The translations under genes and the position numbers were made by a program. From Adineta steineri (lineage: Eukaryota; Rotifera; Eurotatoria; Adinetida; Adinetidae): 64,000 bases of DNA. Below are positions 33,635 to 45,913 of this stretch, piece by piece (position 1 is the first letter of the stretch; each line of letters starts with the position of its first letter). Below the pieces are notes generated by a model that was given only the letters and a program-made list of their open reading frames with translations, was not told the DNA's origin and ran no database searches. Location: positions 1-64,000 of the forward strand of contig CAJNOI010000344.1 in the NCBI GenBank assembly GCA_905250115.1, read 5' to 3'.

Positions 33635-34746
33635 TTATGTGCCAGTGGCCATCGCTGTTACTATTCGTGTTCGTTTCTGAGGAAAGAAATAACGATAGCA
33701 TTGTATTATTATTCGCTTGAGTTCCTGTCTAAATATACTCGCTGTTAGAGTATAAATGTAGAAGCCAATACAGTTCGGAATGTAGAACAGAGTTAAGGCC
33801 AATGCATAGAAAAACAACTCCCAAGTGTTTTGAACAGCACTCTTTTGCCAATTGGTTGATACTACATTATACAACTAAAATGACAGATCGTTATGTTACT
33901 CTCTAATATGGCAAAATTGAAGTAACTCATACCTGATAACCGCCTCCTGGTATCGCACATATAATATTGACTAGCACTTGAAAAAGTAACATGCGCAAAA
34001 GGTGTCGATCTTTTCGATGCAAATATCCAGATCTTGTCATTGGATGAATTCGTCTCTGTGTTTGTCGAATATTAGAAATGGTAAGTAAGCCAAAGATAGC
34101 CATGAGTGTTGGTGGTAAAAGATAATTGATGATGATTGAATATAAAGCTACAAAGAGTGTATAGGAACCTGGCTGAATGTAACACTGTGTATAGCCTAAT
34201 CTTGAAAAAATGGTGGAGCCAAATAAACTATGAATGGAAAAGAGTATCCAGAATAGAGATACACAACCTATCGATCGATAGGCAAATCGTGGTTGACTCC
34301 ATGAACGTGCTCTCGCATTTCGTGAGCTCAACAACAATCGATCGATACAAGCTAAGACCATAAAACTTGGTGGTAGAATAGCCGCAATGTATGTAAGATA
34401 GAATTTGATCTTACAAAAGACTAGTGATACTTGCGCTGGATCGATATTATATCCTACGTAATCATAATAACTATATAGAGCATCAAATGTTTGCAAACTT
34501 ACCGAGAGAAAGACCATTGGGAAGAATAGTGCAGTTGATAAAGAACAGTTGTGTGCATGAAGCAGCAAGGAAATATATGGCACAAGAATTAGTTCGAAAG
34601 ATACGTTGAACAAAAATGATAATGTTTAGAATCTCGCCAATATTGCCAAAAATAAGCAAAATTGGTGTGGTTATTCGAACAAGAGCAAGCTGAGCATTCT
34701 GAATGGCTTGTATAGTAGCCAACATTTCTTCAGTTATTACAGACAT
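33635..34746 (-). CDS. rhodopsin-family 7TM receptor (FMRFamide-receptor-like)
   Basis: Three exons, 34746..34503, 34453..33933 and 33874..33635, with introns of 49 and 58 bp, giving 334 aa. The first intron (GTAAGTTT...TTACGTAG, phase 1) must be removed to keep frame and restores the family motif GYNIDPAQVSLVFCKIKFYL. TM1 is ITTPILLIFGNIGEILNIII, TM2 CAIYFLAASCTQLFFINC, and TM3 ends ACIDRLLLSS (DRL, a DRY variant). TM6 is LLRMLLFQVLVNIICAIP and TM7 around FYALALTLFYIPNCIGFYIY, with the typical IYTLTASIFRQELKR tail start. The ligand is unknown. Confidence 0.85.
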
Positions 34747-36846
34747 CGATTCAATTGTACTCTTTCAAATACACGTTGTATGATGTGGACGATTTTATTC
34801 TCAAATTGTGCTCACTAGACTGAAACGTTTTTTTTTATATCTTGCATTGACGTCAGAAGATTTCTACATTTCTACTTTTTTCTATATTGTTTTCTTACAT
34901 CCTTCCTGTATATGAAAAGAATGAAAAATTATTCTGCCAGATTATTTAAGAACAAATGGGGTCGACTAAAAATGTATTATTATTCATTATCGAGTGCAAA
35001 GATCAAAATGGCCTCACACAATTAGTGTTAATTCTTTCATCTCATGTAAACATTTATTGATGTGTTAAAATAATAAGATATTATTAGAAACAAGCAATTA
35101 GTTAACAAGGGAAAACCTTTTCGGCAACAGACTATATGTAATGCGTGTACGTCACAAATTATAAATGGTACTACCTCGATAATGATAAGCCAACTTGATG
35201 ATGAGCTGTAATTATGTATACAAGAGTATCATGACCAACTGGCAATCACACCCACATTCATTCATTCATTCTCAAAATGTCATAAGAATTTGATTTAATT
35301 TCAATGAATCTCATCTGAAATGTTTTATTTTGTAATATCATATAAAATTAATGGCTATCTACACGAAGGTATAGGCATAACCATCTTATTATTTTATATG
35401 TATTTCTTTATTAACAGAAAATAAATGTCTTATCTTTTGAATAATTTTATTTAACTCGGTATTATGTTGTATATTAAGATGAAGTTCGTAATGTAATCGA
35501 GTGAATTTTTGATTCATTTTTTATATATCTTCTAACAGAGTCACTATGATAAAACACATGTGTTATACTGCGATATCGAAAACGATCAAAAAATTCTTTC
35601 ATTTATTTTTCATTATATTTCGTTGAGGAATGTTTATCTTGATTCATTTTTCTGTATGAAGAACTATGATAAATATGAATAAGTCCTTAAATTTAAGTAT
35701 ACTAGCAAGAAAATGAATTGTGTTGTGTAGTGTAGACATTGATAATGAATATAATAGACGTTTTACTCTTATACTTATATTTATTTGATTTAGTTAAAAA
35801 TAAAAATAATAAAAATGTTTTCAATTATTTTATTCATATCGAAATTTATTAATAATTAATTTGATAAAGTATTTATTGAACCATTAAAGAAAGAGGTTAA
35901 ACAAATTTTATGGTATGATTAATATTAAAACTTTTTTAAAACGCAATGAAATCATCAACATGTATTTATTCACCAGAAAATGATTCATCTCAACAACAGT
36001 CAACAGATACACAACACAATAAATTATCCGAAGAAAAACTCACAATTATACTTATATTTTGAAACACCGTAGACATTACTACCGTAAAGAAATAATACAT
36101 CGAAGATTGAATATAAAAAACGCAAGTCTAACAAATATTTCAACAACATAATGTAATAGAAACAAAACTAACTAAATATGAAAGAAAAATAAGAATTTTA
36201 TTCATAAGTTGTTAAGCGCGTTAAAACGATTCTCACTTCTTGTTAAATTTTTGCATGTGTTACTGTTGATCTATTTCTTTGTTGTAATATTCTTCATATC
36301 ATCCTATTATACATTTACATTCACTATACTCTCGTATTTTTCTTGTTTTTGTATTTTATTTTCTTTCTTTTCTTGTGATTTATAAATCACCTTATGTCTG
36401 TTATAGTTATTCTCGAGCAACCTTGATCTGTCTCGTTTTGTTTTGTCCGTTAAAACTATATATAAATGCACTTTTATGAAAAAAAGGTTGAAAAAATAAA
36501 GGAAAGCAACCATTTTATTGTCGCCCATCTCTCTCCACTTAACAAACATTTATAACGACGAATACATAAAAGAAAAGAAAAATACGACAGAGAGACAATG
36601 CTCGAATAACATTGTAGAGAAGCATAGTTTGAACGCCAATTTTCTGTTTTTATTCTTTCAGATGTTGTTGGTTACGAAGAATGTAAAGAGAGAAAAATAG
36701 GAATCGGGCGTCGTGAAGAAAGAATTTGTTATTACTATTAAAAAAAAAACAATTTTCCGTTGCTTTAAAAAGGAAATATTGAAACAAAAATTCATCACTT
36801 TTGAAATTTTTCTTCATACTTCGTCTTCGATCAACAGCATTAAAAC
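34747..36846. other. intergenic, very AT-rich
   Basis: No gene recognised; overlapping frames at 36307..36549 and 36518..36700 have no coding character. A half repeat (CACACCCACATTC then TCTCAAAATG) lies at about 35247..35280. A TATA-like CTTTAAAAAGG near 36763 could serve the gene that starts at 36847. Confidence 0.45.
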
Positions 36847-37421
36847 ATGAGTAAGTTTAGATCTAATATTACCAGTTAAATGTTTTAAGAATGATCTTTA
36901 TATGCAATCTGTCTGAAATATGATCAAAAATTTATTATAAAATGACGGCAACATCGGTTTCATAAAGTTTCATGAGAAAGAATACATTTTAGTTCTTATT
37001 ATTGACTCTCTGTTATTAACAATATAATTTCTACATATGCTCTTTACAAATAGGTTTTCTATCAGAAATTGAAAGTTTGGGTAGTAAAGCACTCAGCAGT
37101 GGCTCATCTGGCTCTGGTAAGATTAATTTTTAGCTTATATAGCATGATTGGCTAATGTTTTTTGTCTCGAAAATAAATTAAGCTACTGGACAACAATCTG
37201 GAGCTGGTGGTTTACTCAGCGAAGTCGAAAGTCTCGCGCAATCAGGTGGTGGCAGCGGAAATACTAGTGGCAGTGGTTTACTCAGTGAAGTCGAAAGTCT
37301 CGCGCAATCAGGTAGTAACAGCGGAAATACTAGTGGTGGTGGCTTTCTTAGTGAAATCGAAAGTGCCGCTAAAACTGGAATCGAAGGTATCATTACAAAA
37401 GAAGCCGGTTCATTTCTTTAA
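36847..37421 (+). CDS. small Gly/Ser-rich protein with four LLSEVES-type repeats
   Basis: Three exons, 36847..36850 (only ATGA is coding), 37054..37116 and 37183..37421, phase-1 joins, 101 aa. The protein begins MSFLSEIESLGSKALSSGSS and contains four copies of the motif [F/L]LSE[I/V]ES (FLSEIES, LLSEVESLAQSG twice, FLSEIESAAKTG). They are joined by Gly/Ser/Asn linkers and followed by IEGIITKEAGSFL. Repeat 2 and repeat 3 are nearly identical in DNA over about 60 bp, a sign of recent internal duplication. There is no signal peptide or membrane segment. The short amphipathic helices on flexible linkers suggest a disordered or self-assembling protein. I do not recognise the family. A frame on the same strand at 37207..37461 is a shadow. 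Confidence 0.6.
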
Positions 37422-38517
37422 TTTCTCAATTAACGATCCATACAATTACGAACGTGATTGAACTTGAAATTGATTATAATACACCTATTTTTTTGATTCT
37501 TAACTATATTATTTCAGAATAAGATCTCAATTTAAATAAAAAAAAATATCATTTTACGTCTTTAATAATATTAAATGCAATCAAAACAATAGAACAGACA
37601 AAGGGTGGGTGAGGGTGTAGGACTTATACCGGTAGTAAATAGTAAAGCTAATTGAAATTTCTCAGTATCGAATTCGTTTGGATTAAATCGAATTCAAAAT
37701 TATAAATATCACAAAGAAGTGTTTACCTTTTCAAGATTTGATAAATATTAACAGTAGCTATAGTATTGTTTTCATTACTAGAAGAAAATGCATACGAATA
37801 TAAACGAATTTCACATAAATTCAAAATTTTATGTCGTGTTTATTAAAACATTTGAAATATGTATTTTCAGGGTTGGTTCGTTATAATGGTTGTTTTTTAT
37901 CTATGGCAAACATTTTTAAACTTCGTTTTTGATTATTGTTCTCATATTTTCACGTTACAGACGTCGATTCATTTGTGACATTCATTATTTGAATTACATC
38001 ATAAGAATTCTAGAAAATTTTGCTTTCTTTAAAACAAAATACCATTTACATTCAATGTATTCAATATTTTTCAATCTGCCATCGTCTACTCGAAGGAAAT
38101 GAGTTTGGATGATAAACTAACCTAGTATTATTCATGCAGTTAAAAATAGTTATTAACTAGTAGTGATCATTTTCAAATAGGACTTTCTATTAAATAGTTC
38201 GTCATCGAGATGAAACTAAAAATAAGTAAATATTTAACTTTTATTCACTAGTACAGTTGATTTTTAAATCATGCTTGAGATTGAACAACTAATTAGGGTG
38301 CGCCGGTTCCATAAAAATGGAACCGAAAACCGGACCGGAACCGCCGTACTCTAGCTATGAACATCTACAATGTTATATAACTTTTAACTAAATACTGCCT
38401 AAACAAGAATGATTTTTATCGTTTATTGATCATATCTATCTAGATTATAATGTTTTTTAAACAAAATTAAAGTTGATAAAAAGATAGTATCGTTCATTTT
38501 TCTTTGAAATATTTCAA
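37422..38517. other. intergenic with a half repeat and a GC-rich palindrome
   Basis: No gene seen. It contains a one-armed GGGTGGGTGAGGGTGTAGG at about 37602..37622 and the GC-rich palindrome at 38292..38350. Confidence 0.45.
38292..38350. repeat. GC-rich self-complementary block, possible transposon end
   Basis: GGTTCCATAAAAATGGAACC forms a perfect hairpin and is followed by GAAAACCGGACCGGAACCG. It stands out from the AT-rich surroundings. The composition resembles hAT-type terminal sequence, but no second end or duplication was found. Confidence 0.4.
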
Positions 38518-41500
38518 TTATTGTTGTGATAAATATTCTTCAATTGCTTTCGAATCTCGTTTCAGTACGTTCGATCGCATTTGTATAGTTTCAATAACTT
38601 GTTTTACTGCAAGTGTTACAGTTGATGTATTAGCTGAATGAAAAAATGATTCAATTTCAGATACTAGTTTTTCATCAGCAAAATTCGATAAGCAAGACTA
38701 AATAGAACAGAGCATGATCAACTTCATGAAAGAAATGAATAAGATTTATATTTACTTCAACAAAATAAATAAGAAAGACACTACTTTCTCCAAAACGTTC
38801 CACAAGTTTTGTCCAATTCTTTTGTAAAAATTTCCAAACTATATCTCGACCAATTCGAGATGATGCACAACCGGCAAAACCTATATATGCATCTTGCATT
38901 CGAACATTATCCTATAAATATATTAAACACGAATAACTCTAAGTGTAAAATGAATTAAACATACGCCTTCAAATACAAATTGTAAAGTCTTTTCAATACT
39001 AGCCGGATTCAATGATTGTCCCATTGCAGTAAGTAAACGAACTTTTTCTTCATTCATATCAGCTGCTTTATATAATTTTTGAAGTTCTTCTTGAGTATTT
39101 TCATCTCCATAATGTGAAACAACAACATAAACAGCTGGACGAATATTTGGATCAATTAAATTTCCATTAATATGTTGTTGAAAGCGATTTTTTGCTTCAT
39201 CAATAGTTGCCTGATCACCTGATTTACCCATAAGGGTTAAAATGATTGGACGTAACATAGCCACAAGTGGATTTTCATTAGTTGTTGCATCCCAACCAAT
39301 TCTATTTTGTATGGATGAACAAAGATTCAAACGATATTTTTTGAATTGATCAAAATAATCAGTATATTCAAGTAAAGATGATAAATTACCAATAGTCGAT
39401 GCAATTGATTTCCAAACAGTAAAATTATCTTCATCTTTATAAGATAATAATAATTTAAGATAATCAACAAATGATTGATGACCAGCATTACATAATGCAG
39501 CAACATCATCTTGTATCATAAGACGATCTTGTGGACTAAGTGTTTTATTAGCAATTGGTTCGTTAAGACGTGCTAATAGTTTTGGTTCATATTTAACGCG
39601 ATAAAGACCGATTGAATTATAATTTAATTTAATCCAATCATCTTCTGAAATATTCTCTAATGTTATTGTTATTTCAGGTTTATCCATTAAAATTTCTTTT
39701 GCAATCGATTTTGGATTAGACTTTGTAAAAATAGTTATGGGAATTGTCCATTGAAGATTTTCATCATCAGTACTACCATCAGCAATAAAACGTTGCTGTG
39801 TCAATTTAATTATACGAGTTTTATTCGATTGTTGTTCTTCATATACAGTTACAAGTGGATAACCCTAGATGATTGAATAATTTTATTTAATCTCGATAGA
39901 AACAAAATCTTTTTACCATTTGCAATGTCCATGATGACATAACTTCAATTAATGGTTTACCAGATGCTTTAGCTAAATGTGACCATAGATTGAAAGTAAC
40001 TGTATTTTTATAACTATAGTCTTTCAAATAATTATGAAGGCCTTTTCGAAAGGCATCATCACCAATATAATCATGTAGCATACGAATTACCGAAGAACCT
40101 TTCGCATATGATATAGTATCAAAAATTCCGTCAATTTCAGATGGATGACCTATAAAAATATAAGATTTGACATGTGAAAATATATACATGATTCTATTAA
40201 ATTTACCAATAGGTACTTCAATAGGATGTGATGATTTCAAAGCATCTAGTACAAGAAATTGTGAAAATACATCCGCAACATATTGTGTCCAAACATCCCA
40301 TTCAGGATAAAATTTATCAACAGCTAGATATTGAATCCATCTAGCAAATCCTTCATTAAGCCCTAAAAATAAAATTAATAGAAATAAAAAAGTTTTTTTG
40401 TCATTTCTCTTACATAAATCAGTCCACCAATCCATAGTTACTAAATTTCCAAACCATTGATGTGCAAGTTCATGTGAAATAGTCATTGCATTACGTTGTC
40501 GTACAGTCAGAGATGAAGATTTTGGATCAATTAAAAGAGCTATTTCACGATATGTAATTAACTAAATAATATAACAAAAAATATCATCATTAATTACAAA
40601 TTCAATATTCACTTACACCCCAATTTTCCATAGCTCTAAAAATAAAAAAAATAACATCATTTTTCTATTGAATTTTGAAATTATTTCTAACCTCGAAGCA
40701 AAATCTGGTATAGCAATTTGATCAGCTTTAGCAATTGGATATTTAATATTGAAATATTCAGCATAGAAAGGTAATACTTTTGAAGCCAAATCCAAAGCAA
40801 AATGACCATGTTCTTTTTTACCAACTTGTGTATAAACTCTCATACTAATACCATTTGAATCTTTTGTTTCAATATAATCATATTCACCAATAACATAAGC
40901 AACAAGATATGTACTCATAATTGGTGTACGATCAAATTTTGTTACTTTCCATTCTTTATTGTCAGCATATTCACTTTCAGATACAATTGGCTAGAAAAAC
41001 AAAAATACATATGACTCTAATAATTAATCAAATTTACAAACCATATTTGAAATTGCTCGAAGATCTTTGGGTGTGATTAATGTAATTTCAAATGTTGCTT
41101 TAAAATTCGGTTCATCCCAACATGGAAATGCACGTCGACAATCCGCTGGCTATAAATTTCAAATATAATAGAAACGTTTTATTTCAAAATAATTTTACTT
41201 CAAATTGTGTACTAGCTCCATAACGAATATTTCCATCAGATGTCGTATATTGATTTCGATAGAAACCTACCATACGATTATTAATATCACCAATAAATTT
41301 CATCGATAATTGATAATCATTTTTCTAAAAGAAAAAATAATAATTTCATTTATATAATTAAATATAATTTACTTCAAGTGTTTTATTGAAAGTAATTTTT
41401 AAACGTTCATTTTCTTCATCAATTTCAATTGTACCATTTAATTCATCTAGAAAATAATATTTTACAATTGAAATGTCATTATAAAATTACCTTTTGAATT

Positions 41501-41704
41501 TGATATTATTTTTGCATTATCAATTTGTAATTCAGCTGCATATAATATTATACTATCAGTTGGTTCTTTAACCTGTATATGAATAATTACTTCTCCATTA
41601 AATTTAAATGTATCAATAAATGGTTGAATAGTTAAATCATAATGTGTTGGTACCACTGTTTTTGGTAAACGTTCGAATAATTTTTTCGTATCTTGATCAG
41701 TCAT
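38518..41704 (-). CDS. NPEPPS: M1 zinc aminopeptidase, puromycin-sensitive type
   Basis: Twelve exons: 41704-41491, 41446-41373, 41324-41199, 41149-41042, 40990-40692, 40635-40617, 40561-40414, 40362-40207, 40149-39917, 39864-38965, 38911-38756, 38697-38518. They join in phase for 870 aa, close to the usual length of the cytosolic puromycin-sensitive enzyme. It removes N-terminal residues from peptides using one zinc. [17 protein letters not shown] gives zinc ligands His310 and His314 with catalytic Glu311, and WLNEGFARW gives the third ligand Glu333 at the exact family spacing. The N-terminus ([16 protein letters not shown]) and the ERAP-like C-terminal domain are complete. There is no signal peptide, so a cytosolic site is likely. 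The exopeptidase motif GAMEN reads RAMEN across an exon junction. No frameshift or stop, in contrast to several neighbours. Confidence 0.92.
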
Positions 41705-42197
41705 CGTTTTTTTCTTCTGACTTCTGGTGTCACTTCAAACTAAAAAGAATAAATGATTCTGTCCGTTAAGAATAAATAGAAAATAGTTGAATCACATGGT
41801 ATTCATTTTCTTGCGTTCTATACGAGAATGAAAAAAAAATTATTGTAATGTATTTCTCTTGCGTTTTATCTTTATAATCAGCTGCGTTTAAAATCGAATG
41901 ACATCATTTCTAAGTATACGAAAAGGCGAAAATTAGCTATTTTTAAAAAAGTCACATGTGATGAATAAATTTAACATAGCGATCAAATTTTCATTAGTTC
42001 AAAAATAGATGGTGCAAGCAGGGAAAATTATAGTTGCTGACCAACATTATTACACACGAGTGTTAATGGCTAGAAAGAATAAGATGATTGAACATGAGAT
42101 TGAAAAGTTTTTGTTAAAACTAAACTATGGATAAAATATCCTGAGAAAATAACGGTAAATCAAGTCCAGCGCTGACATAGAGACGTGAAAACAATAA

Positions 42198-42259
42198 TTT
42201 TGAGTGGGTGTGGATATTCTTCTCATTCAACACCAACTCATATTCACATCCACAAGATG
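42198..42259. repeat. telomere-like palindromic element, copy 12
   Basis: The left end is TTTTGAGTGGGTGTGG and the right end CACATCCACAAGATGG. Short form of 62 bp, similar in layout to the copy at 33227. Confidence 0.7.
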
Positions 42260-42353
42260 GATACACTTAGCCATTCGAACTAATCGCAATGGGTATTGTG
42301 AAGACTTTATTTCAAGCAGGAGAAAAAGCACAGCGCTTATATACTCATATGTA

Positions 42354-42433
42354 TGTGACTCAAGAATCCCGACCACACAGGTGTGCCTCAAGAATCTCGA
42401 TCACACGGATGTGACTCATGAGATATCACGACT
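42354..42433. repeat. three tandem 28-bp repeats
   Basis: The units begin TGTGACTCAAGAATCCCG, TGTGCCTCAAGAATCTCG and TGTGACTCATGAGATATC, with CACACNG between them. No coding sense is apparent. Confidence 0.6.
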
Positions 42434-42974
42434 AGTGCTGTGACAGGTATCCAGTATATTGATATTATGACATCACTGGATAGTTCCTAAACAATTATAG
42501 ATACTAACTCCTTCCAATCGAACCTAATCGCATTGAAGGATATTTCTATTTGTATTCATCATAATCAAAAAGCGAGTATAGGAAAATAATACGGTAATCA
42601 GATACCGAACGCGATTAAAAATAAACTATTCAATCAGTTTTAATGCTGAGTGCAAACGAAATTCATTAGATGAAACTTGCCAAACTCAAATGGATGGAAT
42701 ATGGATTATGGTCTACCTTCGAACAAAAACTTACTTCTTATTTTCAGTGTTAATATACCTGAATAGATTATTTGTAGTATATGTAACAAAAATATTAATG
42801 CTTGATAACGATCTTTGTCTAGGATAAAATTATAATATCCAACGCATTGAAGACCAGTATACATGAGTGTTAATATATACTCAGTGTCTTATCTAAAAGT
42901 CTATGTCGGAAACTATTATCAATTTAAAAAGGAAAAAATCGTTTATCTTGTTATCTTCTACCTTCACTCTTGTA

Positions 42975-43021
42975 CTTGAGATGTGGGCGTGTAATAGATA
43001 GAATACCCACATCCTCAAGAT
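42975..43021. repeat. telomere-like palindromic element, copy 13
   Basis: The left end is CTTGAGATGTGGGCGTG and the right end CCCACATCCTCAAGA. It is the shortest two-armed copy. Confidence 0.65.
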
Positions 43022-43061
43022 TGTTTTTTTAGTCTTTTTATCGAACGTCGCCATCAGCTAC

Positions 43062-43224
43062 ACTCAAACTCTCATGCCTACTCACGTCCACAGCCTCAGA
43101 AAAGTGTAGGTGGGTGTAAATGAATCTCTGTTTCCTTAATGGACACCCACACCGAAGTTTAGCTGGACAAGTCTCTCAAAAGGGGTGGATATGGTGTTGG
43201 TGGGAGTTTGGGTGTGGATGAGCT
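43062..43224. repeat. cluster of telomere-like arms, copies 14-15
   Basis: Three blocks follow each other: a C-rich arm (CTCACGTCCACAGCCTCA), a short two-armed copy (GTAGGTGGGTGT...GGACACCCACACC), and a lone G-rich arm (GGTGGGAGTTTGGGTGTGG). Confidence 0.55.
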
Positions 43225-43488
43225 AAGAATACAAAATTCACACGTATATCCATCAAATTTTTATGCTTTTATTCTTTGGGTGATCAAAGAAAAACTATTT
43301 TTTAACAGCGATCAAATAAACAATAGCAATTCGATAGGAATGAAAGCTAATGAAAAGAGAAAACACTTGAAAGTCTTTTTAATCAGAATTTTAATTATTA
43401 TTTTGATTGAATATAACGAAAACAGTGCATGCATGTATATGAGAATTTTTTATTGTTACGATTTCATAGTACACTATAGTGTATTATC

Positions 43489-43570
43489 GTGAGAGTGGGT
43501 GTGAATATGAGTATTGTGTCCATCATATACACATCAACCCGTCCACACCCTCACTCACATTCACATCCTT
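43489..43570. repeat. telomere-like palindromic element, copy 16
   Basis: The left arm is GTGAGAGTGGGTGTGAATATG. The right arm is GTCCACACCCTCACTCAC and then ACATCC. Confidence 0.65.
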
Positions 43571-44150
43571 TAATTAGTGATCATTTTGAAATAGTTTTCC
43601 TTTTTATCAATGATATTATATTAATTCACAAACAAATACTGAAAACAAAAGATTCAGTAAGATATTGTATTCTAGATATTCGATTTGCAAGTCAATTAAC
43701 GAAAAAATAGAATAAACTCTTGTTCGTGAAATGGTTTTTATATTCCGACAATGCATATGCTGTCGTAGCGAATGAAAAAGAACACCTACACGCACAAAGT
43801 CTCAATTTTATATTGGAACAAAACAATTTTACTTTGTATGCATTTTAATTTGTGCTTCAGATCAACGAAGCTGCACGCATGTATATATGCGATTGTTTCA
43901 TAAAAAAAATTTCCTGTCAGTGTTGTTGAGAAAAATATTGTAAAATGATACAATACATAAAAGCAAGTACTATCGGAATTTCACATGCTTGTCTTGATCG
44001 ATAACTCGATAATGAAGTAAGCTTTTTGTTGTATTCGTTCTTGTTATTTTGTTAAGCGGGAAGGTTACAATCCAGTCATTTTGAATTCCTGTGGACTCCA
44101 AAGGATTCTAATGAATTCTCATAAAATATTATGAATATCTTTGGATTCTT

Positions 44151-44567
44151 TCTTGAGGGTGTGGGTGTGGGTGAGGGTGTGAGTGTGAGTGTGAGTGTGG
44201 GTGTCTCTACTTTTAACTAACATACGCACTCAGGTCAACCGTTCCAGCGTTGGATCCGATCATCCGACAGAATCCGATAGAATTCCTGGTAACGGATCTG
44301 CATTGCACTCCGTCGGAAAATGTCCAATCATTTGCTGCAAATTTGATGGGTGGTGTTTTTAGCTATATTGTATTATGGCCGTATGGTCACCTATCGGATC
44401 TGTCTAGATTCGTCTGTTAGAAACTATGAAAGCCGATGGAATCCAAACACGACGGAATCCTATAGGATTTTTTCGGTTCGTTCAACTCCGACAGAATCCG
44501 GCATAGGATCCGATCGGATCCGAGTATGGGATTGGTGGATCTGGGCACTCACACTCTCAAGATGGTT
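44151..44567. repeat. telomere-like palindromic element, copy 17, with a nested insertion
   Basis: The left end is TTCTTGAGGGTGTGGGTGTG. The right end is CACTCACACTCTCAAGATGG, about 400 bp away. The extra interior (about 44225..44540) is a block with repeated GAATCC, GGATCCGATC and CCGACAGAATCCG motifs. The inner CTCTACTTTTAACTAAC is the reverse complement of the core seen at 58687 and 62880. Confidence 0.65.
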
Positions 44568-45240
44568 TGGGCTGAATATTTTTATATTTTATATTCCATG
44601 CTAAAAATTTCGCTTCTGTCGAAAACAAATCGTTTTGAATGATAAGAAATGATTTTTTTGCGTGATTTACTCTACAATAAGCACGTAGATCAATCATACT
44701 GCTCTAAGATTAATAAGCAATGGAAAAAGCATGCTTTTATGAGATTTGAAATTAAAGAAGAAAAATGATTGAGTAGGCACAATAATGTTTGACGTCAATA
44801 CTGAGCCGCGTATAGAGTGTTTCTGTAGCAACAGTATCGATGAAGAACAATGAATTTGACTATTTTACAATTAGATACTATCAGAGATGCTTTTAAGATA
44901 CTTATCTTTGTTCTATAAACTCTTTTTTTGCTCAGTTTTCGTTTTATTTGTGAACAAAATATTTTTGTAAAATTTCTTTACAAACAATATTTTTAGTTTT
45001 ATTATGCCTTTTATTACTTTTTTTCCTTCTTTCATGACTTTTACTTTGACAGACATTAGAAAACAAACTCTTTAAAAATTAATATATTGTGTTCGTGACT
45101 GAACTTCAAGGACAAAAAATGAATTGGATGGTGTCATAATAATTCTTGATATTAGAACTCGATTTTATTTATCAGGTTCAATTGCTACTTTACAGTGAAT
45201 CGTATTATTTTTTTAAACGACCTAGGACGAGACGAATTTC

Positions 45241-45293
45241 ATCTTGAGTGTATAGATATTATTTTAGACTCACTCACATCCTTACCCTCAAGT
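45241..45293. repeat. telomere-like palindromic element, copy 18
   Basis: The left end is ATCTTGAGTGTATAG and the right end CACTCACATCCTTACCCTCAA. The G-rich arm has largely decayed. Confidence 0.55.
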
Positions 45294-45503
45294 ACAAGTG
45301 TTTTTTGCTGATAGCTTTTAGTATCGGATGATATTTTTTGAAGTTTAAGTCATTTTTTATTTAAGCTTGAGTTTATTGGAATGACCATATGATTTGAAAC
45401 GCTCAAAAGAAAAGACTTTTTAGAAGACTGCGCAAAGAGAGCACGAGAAGTGGCGGCGTTATACTAAATTCTACATATGAGTATATATGTTATTCCGAGG
45501 AGT

Positions 45504-45913
45504 ATCTATATATATATATATATAGTGCACGCATTTGAATATTATTACACTAAAAAGATCACTTGTAAACTGGAGTGACAGACGTATCAGAGGGAAGGAG
45601 AGAAAGAAAAGGAGAAAATTCTCTTTCATTTTTCCTCTCTTCTTCTTATTTTATCTTTCTTTCGTCAAGGAAAAAGACAGAAGTAAAGAAGGAGGAAGAA
45701 GAGAGAGAAGTAAAGAAGAAAACGAGAGAAAAGAAAAGGATAGAGAGAAAGGTAAGTTTAAATCATTATCATTTGAATATTTATGGGTTAATCTTATCAT
45801 CGAGTGTTGCTAACATGTTTAAAACAATGATTTCTTTTCTAGAATAAGATATTTCAATTACAAGTGCATTCATCAAACAAAAGATCTGCGTAGTAACCTC
45901 AATCATTTCTTGC
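45504..45913 (+). promoter_or_regulatory. probable promoter and 5' UTR of the three-module membrane gene
   Basis: A TATA-like run (ctatatatatatatatatatatag, about 45506..45528) is followed by a purine/pyrimidine-rich stretch. A GAGAAAG|GTAAGT donor lies at about 45751 and a TTCTTTTCTAG acceptor at about 45842, consistent with a 5' UTR intron of about 90 bp. The first ATG after the acceptor is at 45914. Frames in the purine-rich stretch are low complexity. Confidence 0.45.

Larger units (their letters stand above)
41705..45503. other. long gene-poor stretch filled with repeats
   Basis: About 3.8 kb without a credible gene. It holds a dense series of telomere-like palindromes (42198, 42975, 43062, 43489, 44151, 45241), a 28-bp tandem repeat (42354..42433) and a nested GAATCC-rich block. 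Open frames here (42204, 43208, 43489, 44350) arise from the repeats. Confidence 0.55.

Noticed and set aside
34483..34613. Apparent frameshift between two parts of the GPCR at 33635..34746
   Set aside because: A 49-bp phase-1 intron (GTAAGTTT...TACGTAG) removes the mismatch and restores the family motif GYNIDP.
37207..37461. 84-aa frame and a minus-strand Pro/Leu-rich frame in the repeat gene
   Set aside because: Both are shadows of the spliced LLSEVES repeat protein, whose frame has consistent splice phases.
43988..44130. Possible tRNA suggested by a GGTTACAATCC string
   Set aside because: The B-box match is imperfect, and no A box or cloverleaf could be formed around it.
42204..44604. 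Several 70-95 aa open frames between 42 and 45 kb
   Set aside because: They run through the palindromic repeats, whose GGGTGT/ACACCC arms are free of stop codons in several frames.
45535..45847. Two overlapping Lys/Arg/Glu-rich frames
   Set aside because: They come from a purine-rich stretch that fits better as 5' UTR with a GTAAGT donor.
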